64,000 nucleotides of DNA from Centrapalus pauciflorus (Eukaryota; Streptophyta; Magnoliopsida; Asterales; Asteraceae). The stretch covers positions 248,001 through 312,000 of the forward strand of contig JAANYP010006978.1 of NCBI GenBank assembly GCA_020465985.1, read 5' to 3'. Shown piece after piece: positions 1 to 19,988 of the stretch. Position numbers and translations under genes: made by a program. Every line of letters starts with the position of its first letter. Within the stretch, counting starts at the first letter, position 1. Below the pieces are notes generated by a model that was not told where the DNA came from, searched no databases, and saw only the letters and a program-made list of their open reading frames with translations.

Positions 1-1
1 C

Positions 2-2111
2 ATGGATTCGATCAGATCAAATGAACGAAGATCAAAGCAGCAGTACTACTTACCACTGACCCCGTTAACGGAAGGGCCTGAGTATGTCAGCATGAGTTGT
101 GATCATCAGCCAAAGTTAGGCCCAAAGGAGAGGTCTTGGGAAGCTGTCCTTGAATGGTTTAGGACTCGCAAGAAAACCGAAACTAGGCCTCCAAGCAGCG
201 GCAGCGGTGGGGATAATTTTCATGATGCTCATCACAATAACAATCTTAAGTTTAACAGCAAAAAGTACAGAAGCAATAACCGTAGAAGGCGGCTAATGCT
301 GGGAGTGTTGGGATGCCCACTCGCCCCGATTTCACTTAATCGCAATTGCTGCAGCATTCATTTCCACTACAACATCAAACACATCCCAATTGTATAGTAT
401 ACTCCCTCTCTTTGTTAATTAAAGACTGCTATTACCATTTCTTATAATACTAGCCTAGTTAAGGCTTCTAATTTTCATCCTATTTCTCTTGTACTTCCGG
501 TTTTGAACCTTCAGATTGTGTTATAGCCCTCTGTTTGCTAGTTTTAGTTAATTGTTAGACTCAAATTGAATCGAAGTTATATATGTTGATAGGAGAAATC
601 TACTGCACAATACATAATACATCAATACTTGGCAGCAACAGGGTGCTTAAAGATGATGCCTGTAGGGCAACAACAACAGCCTGATTACTATAGAAACATG
701 TACACAACAGGGACTGTGAAAATGATATGTTGTGAAACAGAGGTTTCGTTGATAGGAGGACGGAACAAATCTAGTAGTTTACGTGGATCAGTAAAGAGGA
801 ACTTAGGTCCTGATTTTGCACATGGGTCACAAGGAAACGACATCGTTGATGGTTGTTTTGTTCTTTGGCAAATGGTGCCACGAATGTGGTCTCTGGAGAT
901 GGTTCTTTCTTCTGGAAACAAGGTAATGGCAGGCAGTGATGGAGACATTGTATGGAGTTACACCCCTTCCTTTGGAACTCAGATCGCTAAAGGTCCCCAA
1001 CGCCCCTTACGTCGTTTAATTCAGGTCTTTTCTCTATACCTCGCTTTCTAAATTACACAGTTGATATATCTATTCAACAAGCATGTGATTTCTTGACTAT
1101 GCTATGTTTCAGTATGTTCAAGTTAATTATAGCCCCTTAGGAGGCGTTTGGTTCGCAGAAAGTTTATTCCTGGAATGGAATCTGTCAAATGAATGGACAT
1201 CTGAAAGGAATGGAATCTGTCTGAATCCAAATACCATAGTTTGTTTTTTGTTTGTGTCTGCTGAGGTTGTTTAGGAATGCTTTGAGGATGGAATTTAAAT
1301 TCCTTTCATTTTTGCTATGGAATGATCATTCCTTGAAAAGGGGAGATTTTTTTTTTTAATGTGGAATGGTCATTCCATTCCTTTGGACTACCAAACAACC
1401 CATCAGAATGGAATTTTCATTCAAATTCCATCAGATTTCAGTGAACCAAACGTCACCTTAGAGCATAAAATTAAACAACATCCATGCATACCAATTGCAT
1501 CATTTCCTCATAAGCAAAATGATAATGTGATGATGAAATGATTGTAGGGATTAGATCCAAAGAGCACCGCAGCGTTATTTGCTAACGCAGAATGCTTAGG
1601 GGAAAGAAGAATAGGAGAAGAGGAATGTTTCGTGTTGAAAGTATGTGCAGGGCAAGAGGATGTGATGGCAAGGAACCCGGGACCTGGACCTGTTGCGGTG
1701 GAAGTGTTGAGGCATGTACTTTATGGTTACTTTAGCCAGAAGAACGGACGTCTGGTATACATGGAGGACTCTCAACTCAGTCGAGCCAGTATAGAAGAAC
1801 ATGATACGGATTCCGATTGTTTTGATCATCATCAGAAGATGGAACAACAAGTAATGTATTGGGAAACAAGCATCGGTAGTAGCATAGGAGACTACCGGGA
1901 AGTAGATGGTTTGATGGTTGCTCACCAAGGCAGATCCATTGCTACCGTCTTCGGCTTCCCTGACTTCTCCTACGATACAAAACCTTGTTCCGTACAAGAC
2001 CAACAACCATACATGTACAGGACTCGATTTGAAGAATTCTGGAACATTGATGACATCGCATTCAACATCCCGGGTCTCTCCTCTCATTCTTTCCTCCCTC
2101 CCTCTCACTGA
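2..2111 (+). CDS. DUF620 family protein, three exons
   Basis: Exons 2-391, 593-1024 and 1548-2111 join in phase to give 461 aa, near the usual DUF620 length. The splice at residue 130/131 restores the family block EKSTAQYIIHQYLAATG. Other family blocks seen are LGCPLAPISLN (about residues 103-113), FVLWQM (219-224), KGPQRPLRRLIQ just before the second intron, GLDPKSTAALFANAECLGE just after it, GYFSQKNGRLVYMEDS (from 334) and a C-terminal IAFNIPGLSSHSF. No biochemical function is established for DUF620, a plant-specific family, and no signal peptide or membrane segment is obvious. The first ATG is at base 2, so upstream coding sequence outside the window cannot be excluded, although the length argues that the start is real or close. 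It faces the MYB-CC gene tail to tail. Intron 2 carries a Tourist-like MITE. Confidence 0.9.
1140..1457. mobile_element. Tourist-like PIF/Harbinger MITE in DUF620 intron 2
   Basis: A 318-bp element has terminal inverted repeats GGAGGCGTTTGGTTC and, inverted, GGTGACGTTTGGTTC. It is flanked by the 3-bp target duplication TTA (1137-1139 and 1458-1460). TTA duplications and GG..GTTTGGTTC ends are typical of Tourist/PIF-Harbinger MITEs. The inside repeats GGAATGGA/TCCATTCC motifs and has no coding capacity. It lies wholly inside the intron, so the reading frame is untouched. Confidence 0.85.
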
Positions 2112-2435
2112 TATATATTTCATCCTCTCTGACTCCCGAAAAATCCTATCGGATTTATGTGTTTCACGGGCTTCTATCGATCTCTAACGGGAGAAGAAAT
2201 TAAGGGGAGGTGTCATTGTAACTGTAACATTAATTACAATGTTTTAGTAATAGTCAGACATTTTTGTTAAACGTTGTATTAATAGTAGACAACCTAATAG
2301 ATTTTGAAGAACTTATAATTAATATATAAAAGGGCACATTAAGGAAACCTTCAATTCGATCTTTGTATATATGTGTATAAAACTATAAATTAAGTTGACT
2401 ACTATTATTACATAAATATGCATGATATGATCTAG

Positions 2436-5400
2436 CTAACCGAAGGATGAGTTTTGTCCATTGGGAGACATAATAGAAATAGTAGGGAGATCGACCCTCA
2501 ACATGTTATCTATAGAAGTATTTGACGACGATGGTGGCCGTCTTGGGGACGATCTGTCAAATTTATTTCGATGATCCGCGTGTGCTAAGCCAATATGATG
2601 ATGATGTTGGATATTGTGGCTTGTAGCTAACAGTAATGGTTTTGTTTCATAAATGTGTTCAGCTGCAACAGTGGAATCAAGATCACAACCATCTGCAGGT
2701 TGTTCTCCTTTGGGTTGTACTCCAATATGATGATGACCACGATCATCGTCACCATCTGACCACATCATCAACACACCCACATTGCCTGTACTAGATATAA
2801 CTTGCATCCATTAAAATTAACCATTTTCAGAATGCTAGCTAGATTAACCTATCAGTATTGCATACATTAATTTCTAGAAGTTAATAGATGAAAATATAGC
2901 AAATTACTTAACCTGAAGGTGGTGGTGATGATGACTGTGAAGTTCCATAAAGATTAAGATCTTGAAAGGATGAAAAGTTGATATGGCCAGCCTCAGCTTC
3001 TCCTTGATCATGATCATGATGAGTAGTGGTAATATTCAAATTCATGGTCATACCTGCAACATTACCACCAGGAATACCGACTTTATTAATATCGTTATCG
3101 TAAGCTGCAGCAGCCGTGCTTTGCTCCCCGGCTAGGGTTTGACATGCTTTCTCCAGGATTGTCTGCATGTATTTCCCTTGTGCCTCTATCCTTAACTGCA
3201 GATGCCTTTGTACCTGCACGTACATTAATTAGAATCATATTATATATATGTATCAATGTATGTATACCTAGGTTCAAGATCTAGTCTTTGATTGAAGTAC
3301 TGGAAAACTATATGAAATGTACATGATCATTATGTTAAATGTTAAATTTAATGCACAACTACAATATAGACGTGTTCAAATGTGCATTATTATTGACTAG
3401 TTGACATCATTAATTTACAGGTTCATTAGGATAAAATGTTTCATTTCATGCAAAATAACAATATACACATGTTCAAATATGCAATATGCATGAACATGTG
3501 TATATTACGCATTTTTGCATAAACTTAAACATTTTGTCTTAATGAACATGTAAATGATATAAATTAGTTAATCATAATGCAATTTTGAACATATGTATAT
3601 TATAATTTTACATAAAATTTAACATTTTATCATAATGAACATGTACATTTTATATGGTTTTCCAGTACACCAGTCTAATATAGTTTTCCACGGATCTCGA
3701 CCTGTATACCTATTGGATCCAGAATTTTCAACCACTGTATATATATATAGTTTGATCACATATAATAGAATTTTTTTTCATTTTTTGTTCTAGGTAATAC
3801 GCTATTAAAACCGACGTCTAAACCAATTCAAATCCTCGATCAGCACCCCATTTAAATGAACATATATACTTACATATGTAAGTATTTCGACGAATTGCGA
3901 TGATTAATTATCTGGTGGATGCTGTAGCTATTAAGTACATTACCTCTAGTTGTTGGTGAAGCCTTCTTTGTACCTCAATCTGCATCCTATTTGCATCAAT
4001 GACATCAACATTACTCATAACTGCCATTATAATTTACAAAAAGAATACACCAGGCTATTACGTACATACACCTCCTTTCTTGTTAATCATACACCCTTGT
4101 CTCTTATTGTTAATTTGAGGGTAGGGGATTAAGTTAAATCACTAAATCCGCATTATTAGTTACGAAAAAACATGTGAGATAGGAGGTGTATAATTAATAA
4201 AAATTAAGGAAAGAAGGATGTATACGTGTAACAATGTCTGGATTCACCACAATATATGTACATGTTTTATGTAACACACGAATTCAATTTTTTTTTTTTT
4301 TTAATTTTAATTTCTCAATATATGGTAACCAGAAAATCAAGTTAAAGATTATAATGCTAAAATAGGATGCAAACTGGCGCCAAGCACACAAAAAAACTAT
4401 TTCGATCAGGCATACTTTTTTTCAGAATTAAAGAAAGGCAAATTGACTTCGTACAAAAAGACATCCAATAACATGCATGGATATATGGCCATATATTGGG
4501 TGGACAAATATTAAGTTGCATTTCGTTTTCTAAATTACTAGAAGGGTAAAACTGAAAATAACAAGAGTTTTTTTTAAAAAAACATATGTTATAAGAAAAA
4601 CGTGTTTAGAAATGTTAAAACAGTTTTTCTTTTTATTTTCATTCAACTATCACACACTCTACAAAACCCTCACTCTCTCGTTTGGAAACGAAAACAAATT
4701 CTGAAAAATATAAAAATGAAGTTTTCAATAGGTTACATTGAAAATTAAAAATTGAAAAATCAAAAAACAATGGATCTGAATGCAATCTTTAGAACTCTTG
4801 TTTTTGTCAATAATTTACGTCGAAATACAGTGGCGTAGCCAGGATTTTTATCTTGGGTGGGCCGAACTATCAGTAGATAACACATAATAAACTAAAGGTT
4901 GTTATAATAAATTTATTAATTTAATTGTATACAAAGCTCTATTACGTTCATGTATTATTTGAATAAACATATTAACAAATTAACACTTTACGTAGGAAAC
5001 ACTATTCTATCACACTTATGAAATCAATTTAGTTTTTAACATATATTAAACCACTACTTAATTATTAATTACCTTTAAGCGTGATAGGTCTTGAAAGTAT
5101 AGTGACATATACAGTACGTATAGAAACAAGTTTAAATTAACAAAAATAGAAAAACATGTTATTATGCAATTGTTTATTAACGATCAAAATATTTATCATA
5201 TATAGATTAATTGTTGTGTTGCTTAACTAAATCACGTTTACAAACATAAATGAATTAACATAAATTTTTAAATATTCATTTACTTAAATTGATTCATATA
5301 TACTCGTTAGTTTGATGAAATAAATTAATTAATAAGCTTCTTGTAGAACACTTTACCAAAAGTTTAGTTCATTTACAGTTCGGAATAGAATCCTGCTAAA

Positions 5401-7140
5401 AGTTCTATATCCCAACACACGTCTCTATTTTATTTATTATTATTTATTTATTTATTGGTTTTTTGTGATTATACATGTATATAATAATAATATACGCTTG
5501 TAGCAACAAACTCTGAAACTAATATATATATAACACACAAGGCCGAATTAAGCCCAATAACCTATGGATTTATTGACCTAAAACTATGATGTTAGTTATT
5601 GGCAGCCCATTTGTAATGTGTCTCATAGGATGAAAATTGATCGAGAGTTATTAGTTATGTAAAGTTGTAATTAATTAATCGGGCTAATTACGTACGTAAC
5701 AATAACTTTAATTCGTTATTAGATATTGCAATAATGGATAATTAATTTTTATAAGTTTAAAAGGCTGGGACAAACAAATTAATAAATGAAGTCTTGAATA
5801 CTAATATACTATTATGAAGAAGAATTGAAACACATATGCATAGCAAATTGGAGAAAACTAAAACGATTAAATGGATGAAAAATAATGTTTAAAATTAAGG
5901 AGCTTATATGATTAATTAAATAAATTGAAGGGATCAAATTAAATACATACTCGTTCATAGTTTGGCCCATCATTCCAGAAGAGGATGCACTACCTCTTTG
6001 AACTTCTGCCACCGTATATATATTTCATACATGCGGATCGATCAAATAAACACATATCAATTGCTTCGATCAATCTGGAATTTATTAATTAATACATCGA
6101 TCAGATGCAAGTATGCAACTCACCTCTTTCGCTGTCCTTCATCGACTGATCATTAAATTCTTTTTGAGGTTGCTTTCCCAGCCTGAATTTCTATAATAAC
6201 CACATCATATCGGCTAATCCATTAATCATCCATGAAGATGTGTTTGTTAACAATAAAATAAATTAAATTTGGATAGTTATAGAATATTGTAGTATGTTTA
6301 AGTTGATGTCTAGATTCATGTAACCATCAAGAGATGAATATAATTCATTTAACCACCCAAAAGATGAACAGTCTTGAAAGGTGAAGAGTTTAGTGATTAA
6401 TGATGAAATTATGTAACTAGTGAATGAAGATGAAAATTTAACCTATAAATTAATTGACATCAGTTTTGAGTTGTAAGGGGATAGAAAATATTCAACAAAT
6501 AAAATAAAATTGAGTTCTTGTGGTGATCAAGAATTCAATCTAGCTAGTAGTATTGATTCAATTAATACCTGAAGATGGCTCTTAAGATGATAGAGAGTGA
6601 GACCCTTCACACCCATGACTCTCATAATTGTCTTGGGTGTAGCCTCTGCATGTTAACATTGAAAACATTCATCTATGTATTTGAAAATTAACATAAAGGA
6701 TATATAATTATACATACATATAACTAACAAAAACTATATATATATATATATATATATATATGGCGGAACTAACAAGTAATTAACAACCGCGCGAGGTACG
6801 TACGTAGCTAGGGAATTGAAAAATACGTACTGTCAGGTCCTCCGAGCTGAGCGACAGCGTCAACAAAGCGTTCATGGAGCTCGACGGTCCAGCGGAGGCG
6901 TGGTTTGGGGTCTGTGGTAAGCACAAGACCCGAGTCTCCTTGAACAGTACCAGCTGTACCAGCAGCTGAAGTAGTTGTTGTTCTAGTACTACCGTTAATA
7001 TTACCAGCAACACCACCGCACATGATGGGCCTTTCATGATGATGGTTAACGTTAACGTTAACGTTATGGTTACGATGTAATTGTAGAGAGTTCATCGTAG
7101 TAGTTGAACCGCCGCCTGCTTTCTTTGATGAATGGAACAT
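2436..7140 (-). CDS. MYB-CC (GARP) transcription factor, MYR1/MYR2-like
   Basis: Seven exons on the minus strand: 7140-6831, 6645-6569, 6190-6124, 6005-5951, 3986-3944, 3213-2913 and 2785-2436. All phases close, giving 400 aa. Residues 79-136 form the GARP/Myb-like DNA-binding domain (KPRLRWTVELHERFV, KATPKTIMRVMGVKGLTL, HLKSHLQKF). Residues 171-214 form the MYB-CC coiled coil (MQIEVQRRLHQQLE, then VQRHLQLRIEAQGKYMQ). The pieces SSSGMMGQTMNE and LEKACQTLAGE match the Arabidopsis MYR1/MYR2 branch rather than PHR1 itself. Relatives act in the nucleus as transcription factors linked to phosphate or flowering responses. The start is placed at the ATG at 7140, because upstream in-frame sequence is only a CT-repeat leader. 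Exon 5 begins at an AG within AATAG|G, chosen because it alone keeps frame and restores NEMQIEVQRR. The 1.96-kb intron between exons 4 and 5 and the 0.7-kb intron after exon 5 hold transposon remnants. Confidence 0.92.
3271..3702. mobile_element. MULE-type foldback MITE with 10-bp duplication
   Basis: The ends are GGTTCAAGATC and, inverted, GGTCGAGATCC. The flanking 10 bp TGTATACCTA occurs at 3261-3270 and again at 3703-3712. An inner inverted repeat runs from 3298 and up to 3667 (TACTGGAAAACTATATGAAA and its near complement). A 9-10 bp duplication fits Mutator-like elements. It lies in an intron of the MYR-like gene. Related ends occur at 7878-8622 and 11191-11353. Confidence 0.8.
4828..4880 (+). 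mobile_element. Possible truncated hAT 5' end
   Basis: CAGTGGCGTAGCCAGGATTT resembles the common plant hAT terminus CAGTGGCGGAGCCAGG. No matching inverted end is seen within the surrounding intron, so it is either truncated or the other end has decayed. Confidence 0.3.
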
Positions 7141-7158
7141 TCTTTTCTTAACTAAGTT

Positions 7159-7185
7159 AGAGAGAGAGAGAGAGAGAGAGAGAGA
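7159..7185. repeat. (GA)n / leader (CT)n tract
   Basis: An uninterrupted dinucleotide run ends about 20 bases upstream of the MYR-like start codon. On the coding strand it reads CTCTCT, a pyrimidine patch common in plant core promoters and 5' leaders. It probably lies in the 5' UTR. Confidence 0.85.
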
Positions 7186-7322
7186 TTCAAGAAGATCGAA
7201 TTGAACAAATGCGATACGCAAATACTGAAGAATAGGGTTCCATCATATATATATCTTTTAAAGATGTGAAACGAAACCCCTTTTTAATTTCTTCCTTTCT
7301 TTGAGTGTGCAATGCGCGCTTG

Positions 7323-7325
<3 letters not shown>

Positions 7326-7367
<42 letters not shown>
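7326..7367. repeat. (TA)n microsatellite
   Basis: Uninterrupted TA run directly abutting the left end of the element at 7368. Confidence 0.95.
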
Positions 7368-7371
<4 letters not shown>

Positions 7372-7787
7372 TGGGTTCCGGTAAGAACCCTTGTTACCGT
7401 GAGAACCACTCCAAAATGCACAAATTTATACATCAAATGCACAAATTTTAAAATTAAAAGTTTTAATTAAAATCATTATTAGTCTTAAATATTAATAAAT
7501 ATCATAATTTAACACTAAAATTAAATTCAAAACTTACATTCATTGAATTATAAACTAAATGCACAAATTTGAACATCAAATGCACAAATTTTCTTAAATG
7601 CACAATTCGTACATAAAATGGATAAATTATAGCATGAGATGCGTAAATTTTTACATGAAATGCATAAATATATCGAAAACATTTAATTTTAGTATCAAAT
7701 GCACAATTTTATACATTGGATGCACAATTTTTAGAGTGGTTCTCACGTTCTCACGGTAATGAGGGGTTCTCATTTGAACCCAATCCT
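7368..7787. mobile_element. TIR element inserted in TA repeat, copy A
   Basis: The left end GGGTTGGGTTCCGGTAAGAA is mirrored by the right end TTCTCATTTGAACCCAATCC. A second inner pair, TTACCGTGAGAACC and GGTTCTCACGTTCTCACGGTAA, extends the repeat. The inside is AT-rich, dominated by ATGCACAAATT motifs, and non-coding. TA microsatellite flanks both sides. A copy in the opposite orientation lies at 10840-11175, and a copy without ends at 16943-17163. Confidence 0.75.
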
Positions 7788-7792
7788 ATATA

Positions 7793-7796
<4 letters not shown>

Positions 7797-7874
<78 letters not shown>
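7797..7874. repeat. (TA)n microsatellite
   Basis: TA run separating TIR elements A and B. It may be the original target repeat or have expanded after insertion. Confidence 0.95.
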
Positions 7875-7876
<2 letters not shown>

Positions 7877-7877
7877 G

Positions 7878-8620
7878 GGTCGGATCAATGGGGTACCATG
7901 TTAGACTGGGGAACCGGAGTCCACCCATTTTTGGTTATAAGTTTAAAAGGATAATATAGTCAAATAGATTTATATTAAATAATAGATGACAACTAATAAT
8001 ATAATAGTTCCCTTAATTATAAAAATTTACTTCCATAACATATCTATAATAAATTTTAAAATGAGTTTTAATTAACATGTTCAATTGGATTCGACAATGG
8101 GTATTAGTGAACATGTTCAATCGAATTCGACAATAGGTTTTAGTGCACATGTTCAATTGGATTCGACAATGGGTTTTAGTGAACATGTTCAACCGGATGT
8201 GTCAAATAAAGATATTTATTATTTTCTTCAAACCGTCCGTGAATGTTCAATTTCATTTACACGTTATTGAACATGTGCAGTTGGAGTTTTTTTTTTTGTC
8301 GATGTTAAACGTTTTGGTGATAAACCAATATTGATGGTATTGAACATGTTCAATCGTGGTTTATGGAGTGTCATTATTGCACATGTTCAGTATGAGTGTA
8401 ATAAATGATATTAACTAAAATAGAGATTTTCATGGGATACACAGAATCTTTGATTCTAATTTAAATTTATTTAATACCATTTTTACCCCCAACATTAATT
8501 AATGTGGGAAAAAATTTTAAGTAAAATTTATATTATATTTTAATGATTTTCATGATAAATGATTGGCTATAAATAGTTCCCCGGTACCCCAGTCTAACAT
8601 GGTACCCCATTGATCTTGAA

Positions 8621-8622
<2 letters not shown>
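7878..8622. mobile_element. TIR element inserted in TA repeat, copy B
   Basis: About 40 bp of inverted repeat at each end: GGATCAATGGGGTACCATGT near the left edge, and ACATGGTACCCCATTGATC followed by TTGAATC at the right. The interior repeats GAACATGTTCAAT-like units. It is non-coding and flanked by TA microsatellites. The terminal GGATC..GATTCAAGATC pattern relates it to the MITE at 3271-3702. Confidence 0.75.

Positions 8623-8707
<85 letters not shown>
8622..8707. repeat. (TA)n microsatellite
   Basis: TA run joining element B to the LTR-like block that begins TGTAACACCC. Confidence 0.95.
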
Positions 8708-11175
<2,468 letters not shown>

Positions 11176-11190
11176 ATATATATGTAATAT

Positions 11191-11353
11191 GGTTCGAGAC
11201 TCATTATGGAGCGCACACCAGAATGCATTCGCCATTTTGAATATATGTATATTACAATTTTGCATAAAATTAAACATTTTATCGTAATGAACATGTACAT
11301 TAATATGGTACTCCAATACTCCAATTTAATATGGTATTCTATGGAACTCGACC
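11191..11353. mobile_element. Short TIR element related to 3271-3702 (E)
   Basis: The ends are GGTTCGAGACTC and, inverted, GGTCGAGTTCC. The block ATTTTATCGTAATGAACATG matches the right arm of the MITE at 3271-3702 closely. It looks like an internally deleted copy of 163 bp. It is followed by a (CA)n/(TA)n run at 11355-11421. Confidence 0.6.
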
Positions 11354-11354
11354 A

Positions 11355-11377
11355 TACACACACACACACACACACAC

Positions 11378-11421
<44 letters not shown>
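11355..11421. repeat. (CA)n then (TA)n compound microsatellite
   Basis: CA units at 11355-11380, then TA to 11421, directly abutting the next TIR element. Confidence 0.95.
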
Positions 11422-16942
<5,521 letters not shown>

Positions 16943-17163
16943 TGATGTTAAAATTTATACATTAGATAAATTTATGCATTTAATGTAAACGTTTGCATCT
17001 CATGATAAATTTGTAAACTTTATGTACGAATTTATGCATTTAATGTATAATTTAATGAATTTAAATATAAAATGTAATTTTAATGTTAAATTATGATATT
17101 TATTGGTATTGAATACAAATATGGTTTTAAGTTAAAATTTAAATTTTGTGCATTTGAATGTAT
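16943..17163. repeat. End-less third copy of element family A/D
   Basis: The string of motifs GATAAATTTATGCATTT, TTTATGTACGAATTTATGCA and TTAAATTATGATATTTATTG follows the core of copy D in the same order. The GGTTCCGG termini are missing. It shows the family is dispersed outside TA repeats too. Confidence 0.6.
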
Positions 17164-17466
17164 AGATAACGAATCACCAATTCAAAATTAAGTAACTCAA
17201 TGTTTTAAAGTAGTGAATCATAATCTTTCTCAGTGTATATATACAAAGGATGTGTATCTTATGAAAAACTAAATATTTATGAGAATGTTAAATCAAACAT
17301 GTTAGTTCTGTGATTCAATGTACACACACACAATTAAATAAACTTTTTTAAAACAATTATCTCAAATTTTTATGTCAGTTCTATTACATATTTCACATGC
17401 AAAACAATTAACTATTTTTAGTAGTGGTAAATGACTCCAACTGTTCAGCTAGGGTACATAGTTGAG

Positions 17467-17594
17467 ATTCATATGAGCATATCCTTGAAAAGCTCTTTCA
17501 GAATCCACCTACAAGAGTGGAACTAAAGGAACCTCTGGGGATTCTGAAAGGAATTAATGAGACACCTCCAGGCGATTGCGGGATCGAGAATTGA
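17467..17594 (+). pseudogene. Orphan exon-like fragment, unidentified
   Basis: After an AG acceptor at 17465-17466 a clean frame of 41 codons runs to TGA at 17592. It includes ILEKLFQNPPTRVELKEPLG and ends PPGDCGIEN, which looks like a real protein C-terminus. I cannot name the family. No upstream partner exon is visible in the 5 kb before it. A 12-bp perfect hairpin (CTTTCAGAATCC / GGATTCTGAAAG) spans its centre. It is either the last exon of a gene I failed to see or a captured gene fragment. Confidence 0.35.
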
Positions 17595-17736
17595 GGGGGA
17601 CGGTTCATCATAGAAAACTCAAATCACAATCTTTTTATAGTATCCCTCCTCCTTGATCTCTTGCTAAACTTCAATTTATCTACCTAATGTGTAAATCGTG
17701 TAATTAAGGAGCGTCAACTTGCAGACAAGAGAGGCC

Positions 17737-18958
17737 CAGGGCCGGCCCAAAGGGGGGGGCGAACTGGGCCTCGGCCCAGGGCAACATCTTGCAAGGGGCA
17801 TCAAAATTTTGGGCCTTGTAACCCATTACTAGGTTAAATTTTATGTACCAGAGCATTTGTAAGTGGGGCAATGTTTTCGTCGTTCAACTGCTCAAGGGTG
17901 AAGCAAACGCAAGCAATCCAAAAGACGAAGAAGATGGAAAGGCTTTACTCGGAAATCGTTTCACCTGTTCGAGAATCGAACATTTCCGTCAATCGATGAA
18001 CGAAGATGGAAGGGCGTTGGCCATTGGCATGTCTGTCCCTCAACAAAGCCACCGCCATCCGACCACCATCCTCAATATAGCTACCATTGCTTCTGCCTTC
18101 TGGTTGCCGATCACCACCATTGCACCGCACCATCTACAGATCTACTTCGTTCATCGCCTACCATCGTTTCTGGTTACCGATCAATCGCCTACCATCGCTT
18201 CTTGAACTAATCGATTAGGTCGATCCTGTCCACAGTCCACCCATTTCTGTTGCCGATCACCACCGTTGTTGTCTTGTTGAACAAATCGATCGTTTCTTAC
18301 TTCTTAGCAACACCAAATTGAGGTAACTTTCATACCTAATTGAAATCGATCTCTCACAGTCCACTCGTTTCTTGATGCTATATCTTGGATTTTGGGTTTT
18401 TCTCTTGTTATGTTTTGAATATCTACACATTAAAATAGTTTTCGTAGTTCTTGATACTATATCTTGAAACTTTGTTGCCATTCTTAAACACTATTTTCTG
18501 GCATTATAGCATTCAAGTTTGAAGATTTTAGATTCTAAACTTACTAGGCTAGATGAGGAGCAGGCTATCAAGGGTAGTAGTTGTGTGTTATCAACTGTTC
18601 GTAATGAGTAGTGATTTTCAAATATGTTATAGTTCACCACTGTTTTGGCTTGCTTTTAGGGATTCAACTCTTGAGATGGAATCATCATCTTAGACTGAAA
18701 AATAGAAAAAAAAAAATTTTATGAATTTTTACTGAACATATTTTTAAGAATCTGTCTATTTTGAAGATTTTTGATTATATACCTACTAGGCTAGATGAGG
18801 AGCAAACATTTTACTTTTATAATAAAATTCGGCGTGAGCATGAGCCGCATAGCTTGAGTAGGTTCCAAACTCCTAAAAAATTAGTGTGTTTTTGTTTAGC
18901 TAAGGAGCATTTTTTCCGTTGGTCGCCCTGGGCATTAAAAACCTTAGGACCGGCCCTG
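17737..18958. mobile_element. Non-autonomous hAT element, 8-bp duplication
   Basis: A 1,222-bp element begins CAGGGCCGGCCC and ends GGACCGGCCCTG, flanked by perfect 8-bp direct repeats GAGAGGCC (17729-17736 and 18959-18966). This is the hAT signature. It holds two short frames but nothing like a hAT transposase. A related element with CAGGGCCG ends lies at 40161-40986. Confidence 0.92.
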
Positions 18959-19216
18959 GAGAGGCCGTTGGTGTCCAGCAGTTGATGGCGGCTGCCGATG
19001 GTGGCTCATCAACAGCAACAGTTAACGGGTCTCAAGCAAGCAGCTATGTTTTTGTGGGTGGAAGGTGCGAGATCAAAAGAGAATAGAGAGGGTGCAGTGT
19101 CTGTTCCATTTAAATACTAACATTTACCAAAGTAAATGTTACTATTCATAAGCTATTCATAAGAATAGTAAAACTAAAACAATAATATATACATGTTTGT
19201 GTAATCCTTTCATGAA

Positions 19217-19330
19217 AAGGGATGTAGCTCACTTGGTTAACACATGGCCCATGATATGAGAGGTCATGAGTTTAATCCTTTATGATTGAATAAAATTGTA
19301 ATTGATTAACTCAATTTTGTTTTTTACATG
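19217..19330 (+). mobile_element. tRNA-derived SINE-like sequence
   Basis: GGGATGTAGCTCACTTGGTT carries a pol III A-box (TAGCTCACTTGG). About 45 bases later GAGTTTAATCC resembles a B-box. The spacing and order fit a SINE head. I see no clear target duplication and the 3' end is uncertain. Confidence 0.5.
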
Positions 19331-19669
19331 ATAAGTTAAACTAATGTATTTTTATTTTAAAATATTACTTTAATACAAATTAAAAAAACTTTCTATTAAA
19401 CATTTTATTTCCTAAATATATTTTAAGAAAATATGTCTCCTTTATCCATGTATATAGCCTTTTTAGAAATAATTAGTATTAAATATATAATTTTTTTACT
19501 ATATATTTTGATTTATTTAATTTTAAAATAGGTTATTATAAAAGTAACACATATATTTTTAAAAAATTAAATAAATAAATAGTATATAAAAGTTTAAAAC
19601 ATTAAGCAAATTTTTTTATTTTAATTTAAAGAGAGAGGTTTATATTTTATGTTTTTTATATATTGAAAA

Positions 19670-19979
19670 GGGCCAATTACTAAAAATAGAAACAACTTTA
19701 TGCATTTTTAGCATTTTTAGCAACATTATTTATGTTTTATCATTAATAGGATCAACTTTTATATTTTTTTTTATCATTTATAGCAAAACTTAGAAAAGTT
19801 GTTACTATAAATGATAAAAAAAAATACAAAAGTTAATGCTATTAAAGATACAAAATACAAAAGTTGATGTTATTCATATAAACTATACAAAAGTTGATGT
19901 TATTAGTTATAAAAATTAAATATTGTTGCTATAAATGATATAAAATCAAAAAAGTTGTTATTATATTTAGTAATGACCC
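19670..19979. mobile_element. MULE-type foldback MITE, 9-bp duplication
   Basis: A 310-bp element with ends GGGCCAATTACTAAAAATAG and, inverted, GGGTCATTACTAAATATAAT, flanked by perfect 9-bp repeats TATTGAAAA (19661-19669, 19980-19988). The interior is made of AAAAGTTG(T/A)T units. Nine-base duplications are diagnostic of Mutator-like elements. Confidence 0.88.
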
Positions 19980-19988
19980 TATTGAAAA

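Noticed and set aside
3944..4024. Longer MYR-like exon 5 starting after GGCAG near 4015
   Set aside because: It would shift frame and hit a stop at once; the internal acceptor at 3987 restores the conserved NEMQIEVQRR.
17843..18205. 120-aa open frame inside the hAT element
   Set aside because: No similarity to a hAT transposase that I can recognise, and composition typical of non-coding sequence; left as part of the element.
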